Assembly (NCBI GenBank): GCA_029891345.1
Contig: CM057009.1
Coordinates: 301,359,466 to 301,423,465, forward strand
Source: Dryococelus australis
Taxonomy: Eukaryota; Arthropoda; Insecta; Phasmatodea; Phasmatidae
Reading direction: 5' to 3'
Length of the DNA: 64,000 nucleotides
Of this stretch, positions 34,920 through 47,667 are shown piece after piece. A program made the translations under genes and the position numbers. A model generated the notes under the pieces. The model worked only from the letters and a program-made list of their open reading frames with translations. It had not been told where the DNA came from and searched no databases. Within the stretch, counting starts at the first letter, position 1, and each line of letters starts with the position of its first letter.

Positions 34920-36330
34920 CAGTAGACTCTTGATGATCTGCGAGCAGATTATCCGCTTTGCAGCTTAACCACTGCATATTCAGAAAGATAAAAATAAATT
35001 TTGGAAATTAACTCAATCACTGCCAGAACAAAGTTATTTAATAAAAGGCCCATCTTAACTAATGAAATTCATAACAGGTACTCTCTGGAAATAACTGTGG
35101 AATGAAATATGTTTGTTTATAGATGCAAATGCACGTCAAAATGTGTTCCTGATGGCACAAGGAGCTTAGCTACATTGCAAGACAGTGAGCTGACAAAACC
35201 GCACAACTCGCTAGCCTAGCTGCCACCTGCCAGGTATAGCCGGAACCCGGCTCAACCGCAGCATTCCTCCCACGTATCACATTCCCAAAGTTAGTGTCAG
35301 TTTTATTTCGCCAATCAGTAGTTACGTTCAGTTTTGTTTTTGCTCATTTTCAGCCGAAAAAGTCTGCAAAACATAAACGTGTGGTTTTAAATTTACAGCA
35401 GAAGCTGGAAATTATTAATAAACTTGAAGGAGGAAGTGTAATAAAACAGCTTTCATTTATGTTTGAAGTGGGAGAAACAACAATTCGGGATATACAAAAC
35501 AATAAATCCAAACGTATTGAGTTTGCGAGCAGTGCGGACTCGACAAGTGGATTGGCGAATAGGAAAACTAAACTATCAACGTACGCAGAATTAGATAAGG
35601 CTATGCTGGAGTGGTTTAAACAGAAACGTGCCGCGGGAACACCAGTGTCGGGCTTAGTGTGTATGAAACAAACCCAATATTTTTTTGAAGAACTGGGAAT
35701 GGAAGGCGAAACTTGTTTCCTACATTAACCACTGTTTTCCACACGTTGAAACAGCCGGCTGTATGCCGCACACACTGGACAGTGTGGGAGGTGTGTGTGT
35801 GACACAGTCGACATGTAGTTCGCTTTGCACGTCTGTTTCCCCCTCTCCAGAGGGGTGGAGGGGTGACGTCAGCCTGCCTTCCCTCTTACGTAAATTCAGA
35901 TTCCAGAATCACTCGACGATAAACACCACACACATCCCGCTGTGTTGTTTGTATTAACTGAAGCTGCGCATTTCTTGTAAAGTTCGTGAGAGAACTACCA
36001 TGATTACTCGCATATTTTACACACTTTATATTCCGGTTTTGTAAATTAGAAATCAGGAGTGCATAAATTACGCATTTTTTAAATTTCTTGGTTTGTTAAT
36101 AAATAATACAGTACGGAAATTATGCGAGGCCATAAAATATGCGGGTAAATACAGTAGTATGTCAAGGATAGGCTAGGTTTATCTCTGAAATACCCAGTAT
36201 TCAGTTACAACCATATAAAACTTAGTGTTGGAAAAACTGTATTTTTCTCTTAGTATGCAGATTATCCGCAATTATGGGTTATCCGCGGCAATTGTCACCT
36301 CCATTATCATGGGTAATCGAGAATCTGCTG
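34920..36330 (+). mobile_element. Tigger-type DNA transposon with internal deletion
   Basis: The left end CAGTAGACTCTTGATGATCT and the right end (reverse complement) CAGCAGATTCTCGATTACCC match each other and the known Tigger terminal repeat. Both are flanked by TA (34918-34919 and 36331-36332). At 1.41 kb it is well short of the roughly 2.4-kb full-length Tigger elements. It keeps the 5' half of the transposase and has lost the catalytic part. Confidence 0.93.
35294..35728 (+). pseudogene. Tigger transposase N-terminal half (CENP-B-type HTH)
   Basis: The 144-codon frame carries a CENP-B/pogo N-terminal helix-turn-helix at residues about 27-70 (LQQKLEIINKLEGGSVIKQL, then GETTIRDIQNNK). A second DNA-binding helix region starts at LDKAMLEWFKQKRAAGTPVS (about 99-118). 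The protein is cut at the conserved FFEELGMEGE, where the frame shifts and stops. All DDE catalytic sequence is missing up to the right terminal repeat. It binds nothing useful unless a fragment is expressed; it is a dead copy. The first 20 residues may be non-native because the frame opens upstream of the usual start. Confidence 0.9.
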
Positions 36331-36517
36331 TATTTTGAATATATTATGACACAAATTATTATAAAGGAATGTATGAATTCCATGAATATATAACAAATAA
36401 TTTTAAAACACTGAGTATTTAACATTAATTTCTTATGAAGCTTACAAACTAAATAGTTTTTGTTAATTTTTAATATATATGTCGGATGGTTGTACAAATT
36501 AAAAAAATTTCAAAGTA

Positions 36518-36691
36518 AGAAAATGCCATGGGCTATCGCGTAACACATATACAATTACCAAATAACAAGTCATATATATGAAAAAAATTGTTAAAAATAA
36601 ATAAATTTTTGTGTATTTTTAACATTTTGTTAAAAATATGTACAAACTGTTATTTGGTGATTATGTCAAGCAATAGTTCATGGCATTAGTT
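36518..36691. mobile_element. small inverted-repeat MITE (family 2)
   Basis: Inverted arms AATGCCATGGGCTATCGCGT... and AATGCCATGAACTATTGCTT... (reverse complement), both followed by (A)CCAAATAACA, enclose about 80 AT-rich bases. TA at 36516-36517 and 36692-36693 fits a TA target duplication. Only this copy was seen. Confidence 0.65.
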
Positions 36692-36693
36692 TA

Positions 36694-36929
36694 TGTTGTA
36701 AATATTTCATTTGTACACCTTAGTATTTGTTATTGCAGCTTCCGCAAAACAGAACCCTAAATTTGACACTAAATTATCCAAAATATGTAAAGTGAAAACA
36801 TTTTATTTGAGGAAAAACTCATTACATAACATCAGTACCAATTTGACCTTTAAGTGTGTTTTATATGCGCCAAATATTGACACATTTTTCTCAACCATAA
36901 TAAAACCAGTTGAATTTGCAGATAAATAA
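36694..36929 (+). other. short open frame of unknown origin
   Basis: A 72-codon frame (36711-36929) precedes the hAT fragment in the same orientation. It could be further decayed hAT coding sequence, but I see no diagnostic motif. Confidence 0.25.
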
Positions 36930-37190
36930 GATATGCACCACATAGCAAAAGCAGAGCTTGTGAGTTATTTGCATGAAACCGAGGAGGTTGGACAGCTGTC
37001 AGCAATGATGAAGCTGTTTGTGTGCTACAACACCAGTGTCCCTTCATCTGCCCAATGTAAAATACTGTATGATGAAGAAGCTGTTCGTGTGCTACAACAC
37101 CAGTGTCCCTTCATCTGCCGACTGTAAAATGTTTAGTGCTGCTGGCCTGTTATCAGACAGGCGAGGCAGGATGGCTGATAGAAACTTCGA
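36930..37190 (+). pseudogene. hAT transposase C-terminal (dimerisation) fragment
   Basis: AKAELVSYLHE at the start and ADCKMFSAAGLLSDRRGRM...NFEM near 37112-37185 correspond to the conserved C terminus of hAT transposases. There a P-x-S-S-A-x(3-4)-F-S-x-A-G segment mediates dimerisation. Between them a 67-bp tandem duplication (37008-37141) repeats the CYNTSVPSSA-coding part and breaks the frame. Catalytic parts of the transposase are absent. It is an inactive transposon scrap. Confidence 0.75.
37008..37141 (+). repeat. 67-bp tandem duplication within hAT coding remnant
   Basis: GTGTGCTACAACACCAGTGT begins at the same offset in both halves, with a 67-base step. Few differences separate the halves, so the duplication is recent relative to the decay of the transposon. 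The step of 67 (3n+1) shifts the frame. Confidence 0.9.
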
Positions 37191-37394
37191 AATGTAATTG
37201 CTTCTGAAATTCAACAATTTTTTCTATAGTTAGTTTCAGTTTTCATGATTTTGACTGACAAAAAGAAACTACTATTTGAATAATGTAATTTTCAGAAACT
37301 GCACCAAAATTGCAATTTAATGTCTTTCAAAGTAGGCCTTGTAATATATGGTAATTCTTTGTAATAAATTTATCAATGAAAATAATTCTTTAAT

Positions 37395-37560
37395 TTCTTT
37401 CACACAAACATTTAGGGATTATTTAACTTTTATCAGTTACTTTGCCTTTAACTTTAACCAGTTCATTTTTTCAGGCGTTAACTTTTTACTTTAATCCGTT
37501 AATTTTTTCAGGTATTAACTTTAACTTTAAACAGTTAGTTTTATTGCTTAACTTTCCCAA
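37395..37560. repeat. imperfect TTAACTTTAA-type repeats
   Basis: Four or five TTAACTTT(A/T)AC...CAGTTA units alternate with ATTTTTTCAGG. They lie 200 bp past the hAT fragment and may be subterminal repeats of that element. Confidence 0.5.
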
Positions 37561-37910
37561 GTATGGATATTCATGTAAAAGTAACTATGATTTATAGATA
37601 GGAACACAAAACAGTAAAGTAGTACATTTTATAAATAATTAATGTACATAAATGTCATATACTAATTGACATACATAAATATACAGCACTTCATACCCTT
37701 AATCGATATTACATTCTCATCTTATGTATACATGAAATATATATACGTTTTGGAAATTGAAACTCTATTTCTGTAAATCAGTATGTTTGTATATCCTTTG
37801 TATTAGAATATATGAAAACAGTTGGGCTATGTGTTTTTGTATAACAAATAAACATATTCTTTTATCATTTCCTGTACATATACTAAACATAGTAATTGTC
37901 TGAAAAACAT

Positions 37911-38750
37911 TACTGGGCTGCAATAAATAAGATTTGGCGAGCTTACCGAAAAGACGAAGATGCTGTATTGGAATCAGCCCAGAATATTCTCTGAGGTATT
38001 GGTCACAGGTTAATTGTGAGATATCACGCTGACATAATTTAGGTGATATCCATTCGTTTTCCTAAATAAAACAGTGGGCCATTGTTTTTATCCTAACGAC
38101 TAACACTTTCTCAAAAAAGGGATCGTTAACTGCAAGCTAACTTTTTGCACGTTCAAACACGTTCAGAATGTTTGTCAGCAAAATGACATCAGATAAATAT
38201 CTTTATTGTGTTAAAGAGCTTCATCTCGAAAAAGTTACTGGACCGTAATAAATAAGATGATGTCCAGCTTACCGGAAAGACAAAGATGCTGCATCGAAAT
38301 AAGCCCACAATATTCTTTGAAGTATTGGCGGTAGGTTGGCTACAAGATATAATTCCAACAATTTTGATGATATCCACCCGTTGTCCAAAATAAAAGAGTG
38401 GGCCGTTATCTTATTCTAACGGTTAACACACTGTCTCAAAACAGAGATCATGCCAGTAACAGCTAGCTAACTCCTTGCCTATTCACAACACTTTTCAACT
38501 TTTTGTAGACAAAAAGACATCATATCTATATTCTGTAACAATCCTTGTCACAAAAATTGTACTGGGCCAGAATAAATAAGGTATAATTTTTAGATGCTGG
38601 CAACATGTTTGCTGTGAGATATCATGGCAACATAATTTTGGTGATACCCATTCATTATCCTAAATAATAAACCAGGTCTTTATCATGATGGCTAGCAATC
38701 TGTCTCAAAAAAGACATCATGTTGTTGTCATATCTCTATCTTCTTGCATA
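37911..38750 (+). repeat. satellite-like tandem array, unit about 325 bp
   Basis: Units begin TACTGGGCTGCAATAAATAA at 37911, TACTGGACCGTAATAAATAA at 38236 and TACTGGGCCAGAATAAATAA at 38560, giving steps of 325 and 324 bp. The third unit is truncated and lacks the CTTACCG..AAGAC segment. Units are clearly diverged. No ORF is conserved across them. Confidence 0.9.
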
Positions 38751-40392
38751 TAAACTACAGTTGCCGACTGCCAGTATCAGGCTGACAATTTGCAGACACT
38801 TTGTCAACAGGTTGGTGTTACTGAGAGAGCTTTCAAAATTTACTTTAAATGTGAACTTAACATAGCCATAGGCACAAAATATGACTGGGCATATAAAACC
38901 TATATTTTTTATAAAGCAGTAGGATTAATACTAAACAAAGTTGCCTGTTAATACCATAAAAACCAAAACCTGCTCACAGATATATTTTAAATATCACCAA
39001 GCATATATTGCCGTGTTTAGGCGACTCACATTTACTGGCTTTTCAATGACCATGGTTGACAATCCAATGACTTCATATTTTCCACAGTAAAGTCAGCAAA
39101 TTTTTTCCTTTGGCACAATGAAACGGCCACAACATTCAGTTAAAAGTTGCAACTGGTCATACCATAACCTGGCAGCTAGCACCACAGTTAATTTATGTAA
39201 TTATGGTTAGGAATGAAATTAGTTCTTACCGCTGGATTCAGTCCAGAGTGCTGTTAACACCTTCTGGAGAGTAGTAACAGTACACATAATAGCACAAAAA
39301 ACCTTTCAGGACACACACTGGTTCAAGTAATGTGCACTGTTCACATACTACTACACAGCCATTGTCGTCATTTTAGAGCGACCGTCCTAAAAATGAGAAT
39401 GACGCAAATTGATTTTAAAATGTTAACTGTCACACATAAAGATTACTTAATGACGTAATACTACCACTGTAACCTATATTTAAAAATGCATAGTTAATTC
39501 AAAAAATTGCCATGAGTAACAGATGGCCTTCCTCCAGCAACAATCTGTTTCTGTCTTCCAATGGAGTCAAACCCTAATTTTCACAGTTGGGAAATACAGC
39601 AAACATTGCCAAGTGCCTATGAGTTTAAATTTTATACTCCAAGGCAACAGGGATAATGAGGCTCGCCAAATACAAGCACCCCGATGGCGAGGAGCAACGG
39701 GACCTTCTGCACACATTTACATCAATATGTTTAGAAACATTACATTTTCACTTTCTTCAGTGTTGAAGCAGAGTGCTTTTATGACATGTTGGTTCCTCAT
39801 GCAAGTGCAAAACCGGTTTGCTAGGAATCATTTGTACATACTGACTTACAAACTGAATCTCTAATATACAATGGGGTTTTCCATTTCAAATATGGCTTTC
39901 AGCAAGGCAGGGCCAGATTAGCCTCACCATAATACATACATAGGGACCTCAGAAAATGGTAAAATAGAATGGCTGATTTCTATGTAAAAAAGTAGTGAAA
40001 ATTGATGTAAAATTTCTGTGATTAAAGATGAAAGCAGTGTTAAACTTTGGTATTTATAAATTAAAACTGTTAAATTTCTGTATTTGAAAATGAAAATGAT
40101 GTTAAATTTGGTGTTTAAAATAAAAGTGATGCTACATTTCTGTAACTGCTTTAAAAATAAAATAAATTATGAATATCTGTGTTTGAAAATTACAAAATTT
40201 GATCAATTACAATGTTTTGAAAGAAAATTAACGCACATGTTCAGCGTCTGAATAATAAACAGTAAAATAATTATTAAATACCAAAAACAGCAGTATTACA
40301 ATTCATTAATTTAAGAAGAAAACATTAATTTAAGAAAAAATGTACGAAGATTTATACAATCCACTTGAATTACTATCCTATCACACACCTAT
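38751..40392. other. AT-rich stretch without recognisable genes
   Basis: A 113-codon frame (39523-39864) has no known domain and no conserved partner. At 39990-40200 a loose TGTTAAATTTCTGTATTTGA repeat recurs three or four times. Confidence 0.45.
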
Positions 40393-41951
40393 TGCCCATT
40401 TCATGTCAGTGGGGTAAATTTTGAAAGTTCTAGAAAAGTAGCACTGCCACAATGTATCCTTCCACCACAGCTAATTTGTCACTGAAGAAAAAGATGTTTG
40501 TATACTGAGTCCAATGTAAACTTGCATTTTGCTCTTTCCTCGTGTTTCCTGTCATGGCATACACTGAAAGACATAGCACTTCCGGTTGTGTTCGACCATG
40601 TGGTTGTTCAAGCTACCGTTTGAGAGTAAAGTTTTAAGTTTGTACTACTCCAATTTTCTTGACTACTGGATTCCACTGTTCCTCCACGCCTATTTGAAAC
40701 CACCATCAAGAAGGGCCTTCAAATTTTACTCATGCAAGTATACATCACAAGAAACAGAAGACCAGAGCCTTACAGCAGAAAAGATCAGTTTTAAATGCAG
40801 TTAGTGTAAAATTAGTACAACAAACATACACAAGTCATTTGGAAAACTCTGTATATTTTGAAAGACCACAATATTACAATACATAACATGAGAATATTCT
40901 GCACTCAACAAACTAGCTTCTATGTAGGCTATTTTCATTTAAAAACAACATATGCCCCAAATAATACTGATGTAATACATTTGCGAATAATACTGTATGA
41001 TAATGTCTTTAATTCAAGATATAGTGTAAAGTATGTTCTCTAAACTCCCTTTTTAAAATACTGAGGACTTAAATAAAACATTCTCTCGTTTCCATGACAT
41101 AAACACTGAAAGACTTGATGTTTGCTAACTTCTGTCCAGTAATTAATGTAGGATATAATAGCTAGTTTGGCACTCCAACCAGTTTATTTTTGTGATTGCC
41201 AAGTAAACTTTTTTGGGGATGGTGTTTATTTTTATTTTGAGAGTAAAAAGGAAACTTTGAGGGGGGAGGAGTGGTGTTTAGTTTAACGTCTTTCAAGAGA
41301 CAGGATTGTTTTGATGTTCTTACAAGTGTTGTCTTTTTGAGTTGCATATTGTTTTGATGTAGCAGTGGGAAATTTTCCTCTTATGGAAATAACATTTAAA
41401 TTATTGTAACACTGAAAATTTTCACTTCAATGAAAAAACGAACCGTGATACGTACATCACTGTTCGTATTCGTACAGATGCAGCAATATAGACATTCTTT
41501 GACCGAAACTTAGCTTACACTAGGATTTACTATATTAAAAAAAAAAAAAAAAAACAAATATTATTCACGTACTACTAAAGTGTTTGAAAGTGCTCCTTTA
41601 TCAGGCCACATACATTTCAATAATTAAAGTAACGGTTTACAAATATATTAGTTACAAAACATGCAAACGTACTGTTTGTAAAATTTGTAACCTCTTCAAC
41701 ATGTTTTTTTCTATGGTAATGCTTGCAAGTTTACTTCTATAAAATCACATTTGTTCATCACTAACATTAAATAATTTATTTGCAGAATCATTCAATAAAA
41801 TCCACACTGTGCGTGTTTCCCGAAACCAACAAACTTAAACTTGGATACATAAATATTTTTGTGTCACTTCATTGCAGATGGCGATTAAGGAAAATGGCGG
41901 AATGAGCTGTTTTACGGAGTGGTAAACCCATGCTAATTAATATTACATTTC
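40393..41951 (+). repeat. dispersed repeat DR, copy 2 (interrupted)
   Basis: Colinear with 12789-13790 except for the insert at 40573-41102. Left part ends at ACACTGAAAGAC (40561-40572), and the right part resumes with the same bases (41103-41114). Confidence 0.8.
40573..41102. mobile_element. half-kilobase insertion with long target duplication
   Basis: Absent from DR copy 1. The flanking bases are duplicated: ACACTGAAAGAC is exact on both sides, and the similarity extends outward through GTTTCC..ATG(A/G)CAT to about 30 bp. Such a long duplication is unlike hAT or mariner. It better fits LINE-mediated integration, or a recombination product. A 72-codon frame (40586-40804) is unrecognised. 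There is no poly-A tail at either end. Confidence 0.6.
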
Positions 41952-43350
<1,399 letters not shown>

Positions 43351-43368
43351 TGGTGCCTGAGTTTTACG
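43351..43368 (+). promoter_or_regulatory. candidate retroelement primer-binding site
   Basis: TGGTGCCTGAGTTTTACG begins with TGG directly after a CA dinucleotide, as primer-binding sites do next to a 5' LTR. I cannot name the matching tRNA. Confidence 0.3.
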
Positions 43369-45443
43369 TATCTACCGACTGAGCTAGATTGGATTTTTAT
43401 TGTGGCAGGGCTATTAAATAGTCTTTGCCTCGTAACATTTATAGCTGTCCAACTGTGTGGCACGGTTTAACACGGCTGAAGATGCAGTGTTTGGAAATGA
43501 AGCAGCAGAACATTGATTACGAAACTACTGCAGTTTTTCTGAATAGTTTTTCCGAACGAATGCATTCAGCAGTTCCAGGGTCAGCATTTTGTTTTTTCCT
43601 CAGAAGTAAAAGTCCATTCAGGTGTTCCAGTTCTTTTTTGAGAGAGCTATGAAGAATTCATGTGTTTAACAACTGACTACAATCATCAACGTGTGGAAAG
43701 GTATTTATTCACTGAGCATCACTTCACTTAAAGAGAATTCATTAAGGAAGATAACAAGTAACTTCATCATTTTTTTTGTTTAAATTGTGAAATATAGGTT
43801 AGGGTGATAATAATTACCTAGGTTTAATTTTATGTTGTTTTCTTTTGTGTATTTCTTGTATTGCTCTCCAGCTCCCTCCCCTTCTTTGTTTGTAGCGCAC
43901 ACCAAACTCCCCAGACGCCATCATCCCGTCGTCAGTGCCTTAGTGGCGGGCACTGAAACCCGAAACGGGATAGCTAACTCACTGTTCTGAAGCAATCAGT
44001 CAGCTAGTTGGATCAGGACTCACAGCCATCCACATCATGATGGGGCCACTACCTACTCTACCGCAGTTGGAGTCAGTACCAGCCGACAACCACCACCATC
44101 AAAGCCTGATAATCGAGTACCTGTGCACACTGGTAAGTCTGGTATACCAAAAAGGACAAGTGTCCCCATCCGACACATTGCAATGCCCTCAACTCCTGAC
44201 TTGGAGCCATGTCGCCAACCAACACGATCAAGATTAGTTTCCAGCAAGGTGACGAAACTGAAGTAGAGACACAGATTATAGACGTAGCACACCTGATCTC
44301 GCACACCCAAAACCACATTGACCATGACTCAATTCTCAATAGAGCGGCACGCGTCAATCATTTCAATATTCACATCTGGCTTTTTGCAGGTCGCCTTCAC
44401 CTGCAATTACTTCTAGCTTCAAACTTAACGTATTAAGAGTTAGCAAAGAATCACGTTGCTTTCTATACGTATAAATAAATACATATTTTTATTAGACTTG
44501 TATCATTTTAAAGTAATTTGTGTAACTTCACCCTTGCTTATTTGTTTGTAATTAAACCTAAGCTCTCTTTCAGATTTTACATTCAGCTGCCATAAAAGTA
44601 AACCTAGTACTTGCGTGAGAACACAAACTGTATAAAACACACACAGCAAGAGGCAAACGGAGATAATGGCAACAGGTAGATCTTCAGCTGCACCCGAATC
44701 ACTATAAACTCGTGAACACCCTAAGAGAGACAACCAGACCGGGTACTTGGTTTGACTCCCAGCTCGCAAATGCCGGAGAACTTTTGAGAGCTTAGGTCTG
44801 ATTGGCTTCTTGAGGGTTGCTTACCCAGAGTTCAGTCGTCTATCTAACAGAGAGTGAATTCACTGAACTCTGAAAGTACACAGGATAGAACCACTCATTT
44901 AATACCAGTTTTTCCTACGCACGAACTTGCTACAAAATACAACCAGGTAGGGTGATCAAACCTACTCCCAGCTTACAAAGGCTGGAGTAGAATTCGTAAC
45001 ATTCCGGGTTGACCAAACTATAGCGGATATTGCTCCCAGGTCATCAGGCACCCCAATCCCAACTACCCAACATTCCAGGTCCAGCTTGTGAAGGCCTGAC
45101 AAAGGAACAACGGGTATTACCCTGTGTTTTCGAGATTACTTTCAAGGCAGAAGTTCATTAATACATGAACAGCCTTCAACTGAATTCTATATGCCTTATG
45201 CAGGAAAAGGCAGTTCAAGCGAACAACTGAGACAGGCCATATGGGTTACAATTAGAGCTAATAGCCTTAGAGTCGGTGGAAATCCCCACTACCAGCAGCA
45301 ACCCCCCAAAAACTAATACTGACACAGTACCACCATTCAGCCTACTAATAAGAGTCGCCCCTGGCAAACACACAGGAACACAGGCTATATGACAGGGTGG
45401 AGAAACTATATAAGGAATAGACTGGCCTTGACATAGGCTAGAT
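43369..45443. other. unassigned, GC-richer stretch
   Basis: Composition is richer in GC than the flanks from about 43860. Imperfect repeats with GACTCCCAGCTCGCAAATGC and CTACTCCCAGCTTACAAAGG occur near 44755 and 44966. AGCGGCACGCGTCAAT at 44343-44358 matches the right-end landmark of repeats P and Q. No protein motif was recognised. Confidence 0.35.
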
Positions 45444-45974
45444 TTGCCGAGGCTAGATTTGCCGGAGTCTCTTACTCCCATCGTAATGGTAGCAGTACAA
45501 CCAGTCTCTCCTCGCCCTTCCCAACCAACATCTGCATCCCAGCCCATGTGCAGAGTGAGAACGGCAGCTAGAAAGGATGTTCAAAGTTCGCCACCAGCAA
45601 CAGGTAATCAAATGCAGAAAGATTGTCTCATTAACTCCCAGACTTCGTCCCTACCCGTCAGCCAACCAGACCAATCCGCTACAGAGGCCAGGCAATACAG
45701 GACCTTAAGGACTCCACCTAGCCCTTCTTCATCCATGTTCCCCATGAAGCTGGCTTCAAGATATTTGGCGGCCCTCAGGGTAAGTAAAACTAAAGTCTCT
45801 TACAGGGAGACATTTCAGATTAAGTTTACCCTGGGGTTTAACTCCCCTCCCCCCTTATTAGTCTCTAAACCAAAGGGAACCAAGATGAAGTTTCTTTCCA
45901 ACATAAGAAGTTCCCTCGACCCAGCCTGGCATAATTTCATTTACTCTAACACACTCATTGTATTTAGTGGCTAG
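45444..45974 (+). CDS. 176-codon open frame of unknown origin
   Basis: The longest unassigned plus-strand frame in the window. The N-terminal half is rich in Pro, Ser and Gln (PVSPRPSQPTSASQ) and the C-terminal half is basic. There is no signal peptide, membrane segment or known domain. It could be the start of a retroelement gag or ORF1, given the retroelement-like sequence upstream, or a chance frame in GC-richer DNA. I lean towards chance or transposon origin; no host gene is claimed. Confidence 0.2.
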   Translation: MPRLDLPESLTPIVMVAVQPVSPRPSQPTSASQPMCRVRTAARKDVQSSPPATGNQMQKDCLINSQTSSLPVSQPDQSATEARQYRTLRTPPSPSSSMFPMKLASRYLAALRVSKTKVSYRETFQIKFTLGFNSPPPLLVSKPKGTKMKFLSNIRSSLDPAWHNFIYSNTLIVFSG

Positions 45975-47427
45975 TATAGTTTAACGGGTGAGTTAACACT
46001 CCGCTGACATGTTTGATCCCAACAACCAAACATTAGTCAAGCCAGAGAAGCCTGCGATTAATAATTTAATTTAACAAAGTATAAAAATTTAATTTTTTTT
46101 CCTCTATGCTCAGCACTAGATCCACACATACCTCGGGGTCTATATATGCTATCACAAATGTTATCAACAAGTGCTATTTTTTGTGCTGTTTAAAAAAGGG
46201 TGTTATTTATATTTTAGTGTAAGTTGTATGTCTTGTGATTGATTACTGCCACTCATTACTTATATAAAAAGATCTTACGTATTACACACTCAACAATTGT
46301 TCTTAGTGAATACTAATCACTGAAAATTGTTTTATCTTTAGACCTCTCTCAAAAAAACAACGTGGTAACAGTCACGACCATAACATATGTTGGTACGTAC
46401 CTTACAGTATTGACTATTAGAGTTGCTACTCTCCCCATACCCAGCTGTTCCAGTGCAGGCAGTCTGGGAGGCCAGCTTGGTAATACCTGTGAACACACAA
46501 TATGACCTATGGAGTTTTTCATAACGTAAATTTCATAGAATCTGTTATTTTTTTCCAATGTCTAAACCTTTCCTTCCGTACATATTAATATTACTTTTGC
46601 GCTTAAATGGGTCATTACTGGTTATGCCAGAAATGGTTGCATTTTGGCTGTTGGCATCATAATAATGGGACTAGCTACAGCCAAGTGTTTTTGTATTGCG
46701 AACAATGTGGTCATGTCATCCTTAGCTGAAACTTCACAGGTTTTCATTAAATGATTTCTCACAAAGCCTACACATTACATGTATGTCTATAATGCCTCAA
46801 TAAACATACAGCTGTTTATGACGTTAAGTGATAGTCTGCATTACTGTTTTGGTGCACTGTTCGAAACTCCACTTACAGCCATGCACAGGTGTAACATACT
46901 TTTTATTATAATTCTTCCATAAACATAATAGTACAACAAATTTATGAACTAATAATAAATTACTCAATCTTTTTGGTTATATACATATAACAATTTGTTT
47001 TTATCACGGTGACAATATTCAAACTGGTATTCATAGTCACTTTTGTGATGGAGATTTAAGTCACGTCTGGTATGCATCTTGTTTTGGCATGAACACTAGA
47101 TTCTTTAACGATTAGCAAGTTGTTTGAATGTTCATTACAGTTGCGAGGACTCTCCAAGTTACGGAAGGCCCTGGCCTACCCTAAATGAGTCTCGTCCCGT
47201 TCAGATCTCCTTGTACTTGTAAAAATGGTGCACCCCTTACATTGTTTCATTAATTGAAATATAATAATTTTTAAGTGGTGCATATGGTTCTTGAATCACA
47301 CAAATGGTGGGGTGGAAAATAAAATAGAAAATTAAAAACCTTACCTCAAAAACTGATGGATTGCTTATGATTATATTTATCTGTTACTCGCTTGTCTTAT
47401 AGTTTGATGAAGCATAAGTATTATTTT
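45975..47427. other. AT-rich non-coding stretch
   Basis: No feature recognised before the third MITE copy. Confidence 0.5.
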
Positions 47428-47429
47428 TA

Positions 47430-47665
47430 TAGACTGTTCACGTTAAAGTGAGCACTTTTGAGGACCTATTTACTTTATTCTTCTAGCAATTTTTTAAATT
47501 CTTTAACAACTTTTTATATAAACATTGTCATGTAAGTAATAAACACAGTGTTTATATTATAACACACAGTGAAGTTAACATTAAGACAAAAATTACATAT
47601 ATTTATTGAATATAATTCCAAATGAGAGGGCTTTCAAATGTGCTCACCTTAACGTCAGTAACCTA
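47430..47665. mobile_element. MITE family 1, copy c
   Basis: 236 bp with left end TAGACTGTTCACGTTAAAGT and a diverged right end, flanked by TA (47428-47429 and 47666-47667). The central AATAAACAC(A/G)GTGTTTAT segment is conserved. Located 43 kb from the other two copies. Confidence 0.85.
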
Positions 47666-47667
47666 TA

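Noticed and set aside
39523..39864. 113-codon plus-strand frame as a host gene
   Set aside because: No recognisable domain, no codon-use change and no splice context; chance length is plausible over 64 kb in six frames.
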